Source: Actinomycetes bacterium
Lineage (GTDB): Bacteria; Actinomycetota; Actinomycetes; Actinomycetales; Microbacteriaceae
Length of the DNA: 16,471 nucleotides
Reading direction: 5' to 3'
NCBI GenBank assembly: GCA_023457615.1
Contig: JAEWKY010000277.1
Location: 1 to 16,471, forward strand
Within the stretch, counting starts at the first letter, position 1; the number at the start of each line of letters is the position of its first letter. Below are positions 1 to 8,407 of this stretch, in pieces. Both the position numbers and the translations under genes were made by a program. The notes under the pieces were generated by a model. The model was not told where the DNA came from. It made no database searches and saw nothing but the letters and a program-made list of their open reading frames with translations.

Positions 1-784
1 CCCTCGACCCGATGAGCCGGCCGGCGGGCACCCGCACGACCGACTCGGGCGCCGCGAGCGCGGGGTCGAGCTCGGGTGCGAGCAGCTCGGCGACGCGGCG
101 GTCGAGCAGGCGGCCCGACGCTCCCGCCGCGGCCGGCGTCTCCCCCTCGCGCGCCCCCGAGGCGAGACGCAGGATGTCGGCGCGCAGCCCGTCGGTCAGC
201 GCGTTGCCGAGGTACGCGAGCTGCACGTTCGCGTCCTGCCCCGCGACCTCGACCTCGAGCTTCGCGGCGCCGAAGATGCGGGCGAACAGCGGTCGGTTGA
301 TCGAGACGCCCTGGATGCGGTCGAGCCGGGCCTTGCGGTGGGTGCGGAAGAGCACGCCGCTGCGCACCTCGACGACCTCCGACGTGATGCGGAAGGTGTG
401 CATCCGCCACGACACGTAGAAGAAGGCGATGATCACGAGCACGACGCCGAGCACCGCGGCGAGCGCGATGAGCAGGTAGCCCTCGTCGATGAGGTAGGTG
501 ACCGGGTCGCCGCCCTCGACGCAGATCGGGTCGTCCTCGTCGCAGAACAGCCCCGGCAGGAACCACTCGACGAGACGCTCGCGCAGGTTGGCGATGAGGA
601 TGCCGGCGATCGCCACGAGGGCGAGGCCGCCGCGCAGGAGCGGGGTCGCGGGATGCAGCCGGTGCCACTCGCCGTCGGCGAGCTGGGTGGCGCCGCCGCT
701 CGGCAGCGGAGCCTCGGCGCCCGTCACCTCGGGGCCGGTCGCCTCGGGACCGAGCGTCTCGGGGCCGGGCTCGGGGGCGGTCAC
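1..784 (-). CDS. PH domain-containing membrane protein, YdbT-like (C-terminus outside window)
   Basis: About 261 codons are visible and the reading frame runs off the window edge at base 1. It starts at a GTG at 784 that shares the GTGA overlap with the stop of the preceding PH gene. Residues 1-40 are a hydrophilic, Gly-Pro-Glu-rich tail with a loose GPE repeat. Two membrane segments follow, near residues 53-66 and 101-120, joined by an acidic loop with two cysteines (motifs FCDED and PICVEG). After that comes a bacterial PH domain (bPH2/DUF304) with the typical block RKARLDRIQGVSINRPLFAR, then AKLEVEVAGQ. YdbT-type proteins carry several such domains and pair with a YdbS-type partner, here the gene just upstream. 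The molecular role of the family is poorly known; in Bacillus the YdbST pair has been linked to resistance to bacteriocins. The function here is inferred from family and pairing only. Confidence 0.85.
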   Translation of the reverse strand, partial: MTAPEPGPETLGPEATGPEVTGAEAPLPSGGATQLADGEWHRLHPATPLLRGGLALVAIAGILIANLRERLVEWFLPGLFCDEDDPICVEGGDPVTYLIDEGYLLIALAAVLGVVLVIIAFFYVSWRMHTFRITSEVVEVRSGVLFRTHRKARLDRIQGVSINRPLFARIFGAAKLEVEVAGQDANVQLAYLGNALTDGLRADILRLASGAREGETPAAAGASGRLLDRRVAELLAPELDPALAAPESVVRVPAGRLIGSR

Positions 785-1326
785 AGCCCCGCCCGGCGGC
801 TCTCCGCGAGCTCGACGAGCCGGTCGCGCAGCGTCTCGGCCTCGGCTTCCGGCAGGCCCGGGATCGTGATGTGGCTCGCCGCGGCGGCGGTCACGAGCTT
901 GAGCTCGGAGAGGCCGAACGCGCGCGCGATCGGTCCGCGGTTGATGTCGACGAGCTGCATGCGGCCGTACGGCACCGCGACGACCCGGAGGAACATGATG
1001 CCCTTGCGGAAGACGAGGTCGTCGTCGCGCAGGCGGTAGCCGAGGGCGCGCACGCGACGCGGGGTGAACGCCGCGACGAGCACGTGCAGCGCGAGCATGA
1101 CGATCGGCAGCACGATGAGCCACGGGACGCCCGAGAAGAACCACGGCAGGCCGGAGCCGACCGTGAGCACGACGCCCGAGATCAGGATGCCGAGCAGGTC
1201 GACGGCGACGTACTTCGGCGAGACGCGCTGCCAGTCGCCCGGGATCGGGTCGATCGAGGCGCCGTTCGCGGGCGCACCGACGCCGTCCTGCGGGAGGGCG
1301 GCGTCCTGGGGCTCTCGAAGGGTCAC
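781..1326 (-). CDS. PH domain-containing membrane protein, YdbS-like
   Basis: 181 residues starting at GTG 1326, which overlaps the TGA of the DUF3180 gene by 4 nt. A hydrophilic N-terminus of about 35 residues is followed by two membrane helices (about residues 40-60 and 66-88; hydrophobic run VDLLGILISGVVLTVGSGL). A single bPH2/DUF304 domain then contains YRLRDDDLVFRKG, VVAVPYGRMQLVDINRGPIA and SELKLVTAAAASHITIPGL. This is the usual size and layout of a YdbS-like protein, and it stands next to a longer YdbT-like protein as in many Gram-positive genomes. It lies in the folate gene cluster, probably by shared transcription rather than shared chemistry. The family assignment is firm; the cellular role is unknown. 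Confidence 0.88.
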   Translation of the reverse strand: MTLREPQDAALPQDGVGAPANGASIDPIPGDWQRVSPKYVAVDLLGILISGVVLTVGSGLPWFFSGVPWLIVLPIVMLALHVLVAAFTPRRVRALGYRLRDDDLVFRKGIMFLRVVAVPYGRMQLVDINRGPIARAFGLSELKLVTAAAASHITIPGLPEAEAETLRDRLVELAESRRAGL

Positions 1327-1805
1327 GGCTCCACGCTACCCGGGGCGGGTTCGGGTTCGTCTCCGTCCTGAGACGGAGGCACGGTGCACAGGTACTCGCC
1401 GACGAGACCCGCGACGAGCAGCGCGACCGCGGCGCCGAGCACCGCGAGCGAACGCAGGAGGGCGTCGGTGTTGAGGCCGCCGCTGCGGGTCAGCAGCTCG
1501 ACGAGCAGCCCGGCCCCGGCCCCCGCGAGAAGCGCCCCGGCAAGGCTCGACGCCTTCGCGAGCAGCACGACCCGCGTCGCGTGGAACGGGTCGATGCGCG
1601 TGCGCACGGCGCCGCGGGTGGCCTGCCGGATGGGCAGGGCGAGCGCGATGACGATGCCGCCGATGAACAGCAGGCTGAGCGCCATCGTGTACTCGGGCCG
1701 GAACTTGGGGAACCCCGCCGCGGCGAGCGCCACCTGGGCGAGGAACCCGCCGCCCGCACCGATCGCGGCGAGCACGACGAGGCTCGAGGCGCGCGTGCGC
1801 TTCAT
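1323..1805 (-). CDS. DUF3180 family membrane protein
   Basis: 160 residues. The chosen start is the ATG at 1805 (MKRTRASSLVVLAAIG), which forms an ATGA overlap with the folK stop; a longer in-frame extension exists but reads through folK in another frame and is Arg/Pro/Ala-rich, as shadow frames are. Four hydrophobic segments are visible, at about residues 9-28, 38-56, 80-105 and 116-138, with a short acidic C-terminal tail (SQDGDEPEPAPGSVEP). Small four-helix proteins of the DUF3180 family sit directly after folK in many actinobacteria, and the position and shape match. No catalytic motif is visible and no function is known. Translation is probably coupled to folK. Confidence 0.85.
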   Translation of the reverse strand: MKRTRASSLVVLAAIGAGGGFLAQVALAAAGFPKFRPEYTMALSLLFIGGIVIALALPIRQATRGAVRTRIDPFHATRVVLLAKASSLAGALLAGAGAGLLVELLTRSGGLNTDALLRSLAVLGAAVALLVAGLVGEYLCTVPPSQDGDEPEPAPGSVEP

Positions 1806-2296
1806 CGGTCCAGCTCGTCGAGGAGGTCGACGACCCGCCCGTGCCCGGGCAGCACGGCGTGGGGCGCCACCTCGGCCCACGGGCCCAGCACGAACGCCCG
1901 CTCGTGCGCGCGGGGATGCGGCAGCGTGAGGTCGTCGGTCGACGACGTCATCCCCGCGTAGTCGATGAGGTCGAGGTCGAGGGTGCGGTCGCCCCACCGG
2001 TCGACGCGCTCGCGACCGTGCTCGTCCTCGATCGCGTGGAGCAGCGCGAGCAGCGCGCGCGGGGGCAGGGTCGTGCGCACGAGCACGACGGCGTTGAGGA
2101 AGGCCGGCGCCTCCGGATGCTCGCCGTCGGGACGCAGCGCGATCGACTCGATCGGCGTCGAGATCGCCGTCACCTCGATCCCCTCGGCCTCGGCGAGCGC
2201 CCGCACCGCCGCCTGGAACGTCGCCGTGCGATCGCCGAGGTTGCTGCCGACCGCGACGACGGCATCCGCCTCGAGGCGCCGCAGCTGCGCGTTCAC
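1802..2296 (-). CDS. folK: 2-amino-4-hydroxy-6-hydroxymethyldihydropteridine diphosphokinase (HPPK)
   Basis: 164 residues, starting at GTG 2296 in a GTGA overlap with folB. HPPK transfers pyrophosphate from ATP to 6-hydroxymethyl-7,8-dihydropterin, giving the substrate of dihydropteroate synthase. The family motifs are present: GSNLGDR at residues 17-23, FLNAVV at 66-71, the signature RWGDRTLDLDLI at 100-111 with the Mg-binding Asp pair, and LPHPRAHERAFVL at 125-137. Length is normal for a monofunctional HPPK; it is not fused to folB or folP as in some other bacteria. It follows folE, folP and folB in order, so the four steps from GTP to the pteroate branch are encoded together, apart from the dephosphorylation step. 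Confidence 0.97.
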   Translation of the reverse strand: MNAQLRRLEADAVVAVGSNLGDRTATFQAAVRALAEAEGIEVTAISTPIESIALRPDGEHPEAPAFLNAVVLVRTTLPPRALLALLHAIEDEHGRERVDRWGDRTLDLDLIDYAGMTSSTDDLTLPHPRAHERAFVLGPWAEVAPHAVLPGHGRVVDLLDELDR

Positions 2297-2670
2297 GGAC
2301 GCGCCCGCACGATCGTGACGGCGACGTCGGCGAACGGCACCGGGATCGGCGCGGACGGCTTGTGCACCGTCACGACGACCTCGCGCGTCGCCGGGAACGA
2401 GAGGGCGACGTCGGCGATGCGCTCGGCGAGCGTCTCGATGAGGTCGACGGGATCGCGCTCGACCGCCGCGACGACCTGCTCCGCGAGCTCCCCGTAGTGC
2501 ACGGTGCGCTCGAGCGCGTCGCCCTGCGCGGCGGGCCCGAGCGGCAGGCGCACGACGAGGTCGATCACGAACTCCTGGCCGTCGCGGCGCTCCGCGTCGA
2601 AGACTCCGTGGTGGCCGCGCGCCCGCACACCGGTGAGGCGGATCTCGTCGAGCCGCTCCGGCGACGTCAC
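2293..2670 (-). CDS. folB: Dihydroneopterin aldolase
   Basis: 125 residues, starting at GTG 2670 (VTSPERLDEIRLTGVRARG), which overlaps the folP stop as GTGA; the open frame extends further upstream but only as an Arg/Ala-rich shadow of folP. The enzyme cleaves 7,8-dihydroneopterin to 6-hydroxymethyl-dihydropterin and glycolaldehyde. Visible family features are the GHHGVFDAER block with the substrate-binding Glu near residue 27, the Tyr near residue 59 (TVHYGEL) and the catalytic Lys near residue 104 (VTVHKPSAPIP). The length is typical for the family, which forms octamers. It lies between folP and folK in the folate block. Confidence 0.96.
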   Translation of the reverse strand: MTSPERLDEIRLTGVRARGHHGVFDAERRDGQEFVIDLVVRLPLGPAAQGDALERTVHYGELAEQVVAAVERDPVDLIETLAERIADVALSFPATREVVVTVHKPSAPIPVPFADVAVTIVRARP

Positions 2671-3455
2671 GAGAGCTCCAGCACCCGGCCGGCGACGTCG
2701 AGCGCGAGCCGCGTCGAGGGCACGTCGTGCACCCGTACCGCCCACGCCCCCTGGCGCGCGACGATCGCGCTGACGACGGCGGTCGGCAGATCGCGGTCGG
2801 TCACGGGTGCGTCTTCGGGCAGGAGCGCCCCGAGGAACCGCTTGCGCGAGGCGCCGACGAGGATGCCGTGACCGAGCGACGCGATCTCGTCGAGGTGGTT
2901 GAGCAGCGCCCAGTTGTGCTCGGCGTCCTTGCCGAAGCCGAGGCCCGGGTCGAGCACGATCCGCTCCGGCTGCACGCCGGCGACGACCAGCGCCGCCACG
3001 CGGGCCTTGAGCTCGGCGCGCACCTCGGCGACGACGTCGGTGAACGCGGGGGCGACATCCGCCCCGCCGCGCCAGTGCATGACCGAGAAGTGCACGTCGC
3101 CCTCGGCGACGACGCGCGCCATGCCGTCGTCGGCGAGGCCGCCGGACACGTCGTTGACGAGCCGCGCCCCGGCCTCGATCGCGGCGAGCGCGGTCGACGC
3201 GTTCATCGTGTCGATGCTCACCGATACGCCCTCCTGCGCGAGGGCGGCGACGACCGGGATCACCCGCGCCCGCTCGTCCTCGGGGTCGACCTTCGCGGCG
3301 CCCGGCCGCGTCGACTCGCCGCCCACGTCGACGATCGCGGCGCCCTCGTCGCGCAGCTCGATGCCGCGCTCGATCGCGGCGTCGGTGGCGTCCCAGCGAC
3401 CGCCGTCGCTGAACGAGTCGGGCGTGACGTTGAGGATGCCCATGATGACCGTCAC
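2667..3455 (-). CDS. folP: Dihydropteroate synthase
   Basis: 262 residues, starting at GTG 3455 (VTVIMGILNV), which overlaps the folE stop by 4 nt; an in-frame ATG four codons later (3443) is a less likely start. The enzyme condenses the pterin pyrophosphate with p-aminobenzoate and is the target of sulfonamides. A TIM barrel is indicated by the ordered motifs NVTPDSFSDGG (residues 9-19), GESTRPG (46-52), VSIDT (79-83), NDVSGG (101-106), DPGLGFGK (169-176), GASRKRF (201-207) and RVHDV (241-245). All the conserved pterin- and pABA-site blocks are intact. Actinobacteria can carry a second, divergent folP paralogue; this copy has the full set of motifs and sits in the folate operon, so it is the biosynthetic one. 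Confidence 0.97.
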   Translation of the reverse strand: MTVIMGILNVTPDSFSDGGRWDATDAAIERGIELRDEGAAIVDVGGESTRPGAAKVDPEDERARVIPVVAALAQEGVSVSIDTMNASTALAAIEAGARLVNDVSGGLADDGMARVVAEGDVHFSVMHWRGGADVAPAFTDVVAEVRAELKARVAALVVAGVQPERIVLDPGLGFGKDAEHNWALLNHLDEIASLGHGILVGASRKRFLGALLPEDAPVTDRDLPTAVVSAIVARQGAWAVRVHDVPSTRLALDVAGRVLELS

Positions 3456-4027
3456 GCGGCGCCGCCGATCAGGATCATCGCCTCGGCGCGGGCGGCGGGC
3501 GACGAGAGCTCGCCCCGGCTCGCGATCGTGACCGTGCTCGACCGGGTCTGTCGGGCATCCCGCGCGGCGACGCAGTCGTGCTGGGCGTCGCGCACGACGA
3601 GCACGCCGCGGGGGGCGAGTCCCGCGTCGAGCGCATCGGCGATCTGCTCGCCGAGGCGCTCCTGCAGCTGCGGTCGCGCGGCGAGCGTCTCGACGACGGT
3701 GCCGAGCCGCCCGAGGCCGACGAGCTTGTCGCCCGGGAGGTAGCCGACGTGCGCGCGACCGCGGAAGGGCAGCAGATGGTGCTCGCACATCGAGCGGAAC
3801 TCGAGGTCGCGCAGCAGCACGAGGTCGCCGCGCTCGCCGTCGCCGGCGGCGTCCTTGCCCTCGCGGAGGATCTCGACCGGGTCGACGCCGACGCCCGCGA
3901 AGTACTCCGCGTACGCCTCCGCGACCCGCGCCGGCGTGCGCTGCAGCCCCGGACGGGTCGGATCGTCGCCGATCGCCGCGAGGAGCTCGGCCACAGCGGC
4001 TTCGACGCGGCCGGAGTCGACGGTCAT
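3452..4027 (-). CDS. folE: GTP cyclohydrolase I
   Basis: 191 residues from ATG 4027 (MTVDSGRVEAAVAELL), 8 nt after the ftsH stop. It converts GTP to 7,8-dihydroneopterin triphosphate, the first step of folate synthesis. The zinc ligands are visible: Cys81 and His84 in CEHHLLPF and Cys152 in the QHDC motif, with His83 and His150 matching the conserved catalytic histidines. Other family blocks are DDPTRPGLQRTPARVAEAY (22-40) and VGYLPGDKLVGLGRL (94-108). The stretch after Cys152 reads VAARDARQ, with Asp where many homologues have Gly; this is a mild divergence, not a loss of ligands. Upstream in-frame sequence to 4201 is a shadow of ftsH. Confidence 0.96.
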   Translation of the reverse strand: MTVDSGRVEAAVAELLAAIGDDPTRPGLQRTPARVAEAYAEYFAGVGVDPVEILREGKDAAGDGERGDLVLLRDLEFRSMCEHHLLPFRGRAHVGYLPGDKLVGLGRLGTVVETLAARPQLQERLGEQIADALDAGLAPRGVLVVRDAQHDCVAARDARQTRSSTVTIASRGELSSPAARAEAMILIGGAA

Positions 4028-4035
4028 CGCGTGCG

Positions 4036-6051
<2,016 letters not shown>

Positions 6052-6060
6052 GAGGGCTTC

Positions 6061-6066
6061 AGGGTA
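6061..6066 (-). promoter_or_regulatory. Candidate -10 element for ftsH
   Basis: On the minus strand the hexamer TACCCT (TANNNT type) ends 9 nt before the ftsH ATG at 6051, and no Shine-Dalgarno sequence is present. This suggests a very short or absent leader. No -35 element is visible. It would give ftsH its own promoter, which fits the 267-bp gap after hpt. Confidence 0.35.
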
Positions 6067-6125
6067 TCGCCCCATTACTGTGGGCCGCCCCGGTGTTCGC
6101 CCCGAGCGCACCGCACGCCCCCACC

Positions 6126-6310
6126 CCGCGAACCCGGTGCTCCGCCCCGCGAACCCTGCTTACCCGCCGCGAACCTTGTTACTCCGCCACCTCGCGCTTG
6201 CTCCGCCGTATTCACGCGGAGTAAGCGCAGATCAGCGGAGCAACTCGAACGGGCGTCACCAGATCGGCGGAGCAACTCGAGTGGCGGAGCAAACCCGGGC
6301 GGCGGAGCAG
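6126..6310. repeat. Inverted array of GGCGGAGYAAC repeats between hpt and ftsH
   Basis: This fills most of the 267-bp gap 6052-6318, which holds no credible gene. In the left half the repeat core appears as its complement (YTDCTCCGCC): TGCTCCGCC at 6138, a variant TTACCCGCC at 6160, TTACTCCGCC at 6179 and TTGCTCCGCCG at 6198. In the right half it appears forward: GCGGAGTAA at 6216, GCGGAGCAAC at 6235, GGCGGAGCAAC at 6266, GGCGGAGCAAA at 6283 and GGCGGAGCAG at 6301. The two innermost units, 6196-6206 and 6216-6226, form an 11-bp stem with one G-U pair and a 9-nt loop. The left half also has a 20-21-bp tandem period marked by CCGCGAACC at 6126, 6147 and 6167. The right half contains a near-copy of about 20 bp at 6229 and 6260 (CAGATCRGCGGAGCAACTCG). 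The same family occurs at 16221-16294. Function unknown; it could also end the hpt transcript. Confidence 0.85.
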
Positions 6311-6318
6311 ACGCGGGA

Positions 6319-6870
6319 TTACGAGTAGACGTGAGGGGCGAGCACGCCGATCGAGCGCAGGTTGCGGTAGCGCTCCGCGTAGTCGAGGCCGTAGCCGACG
6401 ACGAACGCGTTCGGGATGTCGAAGCCGACGTAGCGCGCCTCGATCTCGACCTTCGCCGCCTCGGGCTTGCGCAGGAGCGCGCAGATCTCGAGGGAGGCGG
6501 GATGGCGGCTCTCGAGGTTCTGCTTGAGCCAGGAGAGCGTGAGGCCGGAGTCGACGATGTCCTCGACGATGAGCACGTGACGGCCGGCGATGTCGGTGTC
6601 GAGGTCCTTCACGATCCGCACGACGCCGCTCGACTCCGTCGAGGTGCCGTACGACGAGGTCGCCATCCAATCCATCTCGACGTCGCGCGTGAGCTCCCGC
6701 GCGAGGTCGGCCATGACCATCACGGCGCCCTTGAGCACGCCGACGATGAGCAGGTCGCGGCCCTCGTAGTCGGCCTCGATCCGTCGGCAGAGCTCGGCGA
6801 TGCGCGCGTGGATCTGCTGCTCGGTGTAGAGCACCTCGGAGAGGTCGCCCTCGATGTCAGTCGTGTCCAC
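6319..6870 (-). CDS. hpt: Hypoxanthine phosphoribosyltransferase
   Basis: 183 residues from GTG 6870 (VDTTDIEGDLSEVLYTEQQI). This start is chosen because GGGAGGA lies 5 nt upstream; the GTG at 6906 would add 12 residues but has no ribosome binding site. The enzyme joins hypoxanthine or guanine to PRPP in purine salvage. Motifs in order: GVLKGA (45-50), SSYG (72-75), the PRPP-binding signature VEDIVDSGLT (102-111), and the purine-binding region with RKPEAAK (134-140) and YVGFDIPNAFVVGYGLDY (147-164). The length is typical of bacterial HPRT. The first 14 nt overlap the end of tilS, so the two genes are translationally linked, as in many Gram-positive genomes where tilS, hpt and ftsH are consecutive. 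Confidence 0.96.
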   Translation of the reverse strand: MDTTDIEGDLSEVLYTEQQIHARIAELCRRIEADYEGRDLLIVGVLKGAVMVMADLARELTRDVEMDWMATSSYGTSTESSGVVRIVKDLDTDIAGRHVLIVEDIVDSGLTLSWLKQNLESRHPASLEICALLRKPEAAKVEIEARYVGFDIPNAFVVGYGLDYAERYRNLRSIGVLAPHVYS

Positions 6871-7852
6871 GTAGGTCCTCCCGCGCTCGGAACTCGATTC
6901 TCCCACCCGATCTGACCACGCGGACTCCGGGCACGTCGAGCGCTCCCTGCCCGTGCCAGTCGGTCACGAGCCGCGCGATCTCGAGGGTGTGGGCGCGGCT
7001 GAGCGAGACGCCGAACTCGCTGCGCACGACGAATCGGATGATGCGCTGCCGCAGCGCCGCGGGGTTGGCGGCGAGGGCCGCGACGGGCACCGCGATGCCG
7101 CCGTCGACGAACTCCGCGAGCTCCTCGGCGACCTCGTCGATCATCGTGGCGAAGGCGTCCTCGTCCTCGCGCAGGCTCTCGGCGGTGCGGGCGAGCGCCT
7201 CGGCGATCCCCGGACCCAGCTCCGCCTCGAGCACGGGCAGCACGTTCCGGCGCACCCGGACGCGCGCGTAGGCGGGGTCGTCGTTGTGCGGATCGCTCCA
7301 GGCGACGAGCCCCGCATCGGCGCAGGCTCGGAGGGTGACCGACCTGCGGATGCCGAGCAGCGGCCGTCGGTAGAGTCCCGACGCGCGCGGCATCCCCTGC
7401 AGAGACGCGCCCCCCGACCCGCGCGCGAGCCCGAGCAGCACGGTCTCGGCCTGGTCGTCGAGGGTGTGCCCGAGCAGCACGGCGACCGCCCCCAGCTCCT
7501 CGGCGACCGACGTCAGCGCGGAGTACCGCGCCTCCCGCGCGGCGGCCTCCGGCCCGGCACCCGACCCCGACGCGACCGTGACCCGCACCACGCGGGTGAC
7601 GACCGACCCCAGGCTCTCGGCCTGCTGCCTCGCCTGCTCCGCCACGGCATCCGACCCGCTCTGGAGCCCGTGATCGACGATCACCGCGCCGAACCTGCCC
7701 GGGGCCTCGAACGCGACGGCCGACAGGAGCGCCGACGAGTCGGGTCCGCCCGAGAGCGCGACGAGCACGAGACCCTCGTCGGGGAGCGCCGCGCGCACCG
7801 CCGAACGCACCGCGGCGACCGCCGGGGGGAGGGAGGGGCGGAAAGATCCCAT
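6857..7852 (-). CDS. tilS: tRNA(Ile)-lysidine synthase
   Basis: 331 residues from ATG 7852. TilS modifies C34 of the CAU-anticodon tRNA-Ile to lysidine, so that it decodes AUA and is charged with isoleucine. The ATP-pyrophosphatase loop SGGPDSS is at residues 34-40, with VDHGLQSGSD at 59-68 and GHTLDDQAETVLLGLARGSG at 128-147; RRPLLGIRR (162-170) and NDDPAYARVRVRRNVLP (190-206) are further conserved blocks. The C-terminal part is short, as usual in actinobacterial TilS, which lack the longer extension of the E. coli enzyme. No Shine-Dalgarno is found before the ATG, and a -10 element ends 6 nt upstream, which indicates a leaderless mRNA. It is divergent from ppa. Confidence 0.95.
   Translation of the reverse strand: MGSFRPSLPPAVAAVRSAVRAALPDEGLVLVALSGGPDSSALLSAVAFEAPGRFGAVIVDHGLQSGSDAVAEQARQQAESLGSVVTRVVRVTVASGSGAGPEAAAREARYSALTSVAEELGAVAVLLGHTLDDQAETVLLGLARGSGGASLQGMPRASGLYRRPLLGIRRSVTLRACADAGLVAWSDPHNDDPAYARVRVRRNVLPVLEAELGPGIAEALARTAESLREDEDAFATMIDEVAEELAEFVDGGIAVPVAALAANPAALRQRIIRFVVRSEFGVSLSRAHTLEIARLVTDWHGQGALDVPGVRVVRSGGRIEFRAREDLRGHD
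6876..6882 (-). promoter_or_regulatory. Ribosome binding site that fixes the hpt start
   Basis: On the minus strand GGGAGGA lies 5 nt before the GTG at 6870, inside the 3' end of tilS. It is one of the strongest Shine-Dalgarno sequences in the window and decides the hpt start in favour of 6870 over 6906. Confidence 0.75.
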
Positions 7853-7869
7853 CGACTAACGTTAGGGCC
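7853..7869. promoter_or_regulatory. Palindromic divergent promoter of tilS and ppa
   Basis: The 17 bp between the two start codons contain the perfect 10-bp palindrome CTAACGTTAG (7856-7865). It offers TAACGT as a -10 hexamer on both strands: 7857-7862 on the plus strand and 7864-7859 on the minus strand. The distance to the ATG is 7 nt for ppa and 6 nt for tilS, the spacing expected if transcription starts at the A of each ATG. Neither gene has a Shine-Dalgarno sequence. The two A residues (7852 and 7870) are 18 bp apart. No -35 consensus is recognisable on either side. Confidence 0.65.
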
Positions 7870-8364
7870 ATGTCGCAGAGCTACTCCGTCGTGATCGAGT
7901 GCCCCAAGGGCAGCCGCAACAAGTACGAGATCGACCACGAGACGGGTCGCGTCATGCTCGACCGCGTGCTCTTCACCCCGATGGAGTACCCGACCGACTA
8001 CGGCTTCTTCGAGCACACCCTCGCCGACGACGGCGACCCGCTCGACGTGCTCGTCATCGGCGAGTACCCGCTGTTCCCCGGCATCGGCATGAACGTGCGC
8101 GTCGTGGGCGTCTTCAAGATGACGGATGACGGCGGCGGCGACGCGAAGATCCTCGCCGTCGCGGCGAAGGACCCGCGCTGGGACCACATCCAGGATCTGG
8201 ACGACGTGCCCGAGTACAAGCGCAAGGAGATCGAGCACTTCTTCGAGCACTACAAGGACCTCGAGCCCGGCAAGTGGGTCAAGACGGAGGGCTGGGGCGA
8301 CAAGGCCGAGGCCGAGTCGATCGTCGCGGCGTCCTACGCCGCGTACACGCCCGCCGCGCACTGA
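7870..8364 (+). CDS. ppa: Inorganic pyrophosphatase (family I)
   Basis: 164 residues. This soluble Mg-dependent enzyme hydrolyses pyrophosphate from nucleic acid and amino acid activation reactions. The family signature DGDPLDV is at residues 54-60 with its three metal-binding aspartates, inside GFFEHTLADDGDPLDVLV; KYEID (18-22), DRVLFTPMEYPTDYGF (31-46) and DPRWDHIQDLDDVP (101-114) are further conserved blocks. Length is normal for prokaryotic family I enzymes. The start is the ATG at 7870, without a ribosome binding site but with a -10 element 7 nt away, so the mRNA is probably leaderless. The downstream gene is convergent, 43 bp away, with only a weak 5-bp hairpin between them. Confidence 0.97.
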   Translation: MSQSYSVVIECPKGSRNKYEIDHETGRVMLDRVLFTPMEYPTDYGFFEHTLADDGDPLDVLVIGEYPLFPGIGMNVRVVGVFKMTDDGGGDAKILAVAAKDPRWDHIQDLDDVPEYKRKEIEHFFEHYKDLEPGKWVKTEGWGDKAEAESIVAASYAAYTPAAH

Positions 8365-8407
8365 CCTCGGAGGCGGAGCCGCGCTCCCCGACGACCGGGA
8401 TCGCGGC

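Noticed and set aside
3443..3788. Extended upstream part of the folP frame
   Set aside because: It is Arg/Pro/Ala-rich and lies over the end of folE; the GTGA overlap start at 3455 explains the gene.
6275..6282. ACTCGAGT palindrome as an HspR (HAIR) operator for ftsH
   Set aside because: HAIR needs two separated arms of the CTTGAGT type; this is a single 8-bp palindrome formed inside a repeat unit.
6126..6310. CRISPR array
   Set aside because: Units are short, occur in both orientations, have no unique spacers of constant length, and no cas genes are near.
6075..6310. Small minus-strand open frame in the repeat array (about 66 codons)
   Set aside because: Its sequence is only the translation of the repeats, rich in Gly/Arg/Ser, with no ribosome binding site or codon pattern like its neighbours.
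6871..6906. Longer hpt starting at GTG 6906
   Set aside because: No ribosome binding site before it, while GGGAGGA stands 5 nt before the GTG at 6870, and the extra residues are not part of the family.
8365..8407. Terminator between ppa and the convergent lipoprotein gene
   Set aside because: Only a 5-bp stem (GGAGC/GCTCC with a 3-nt loop at 8375-8387) and no T-tract; too weak to call.
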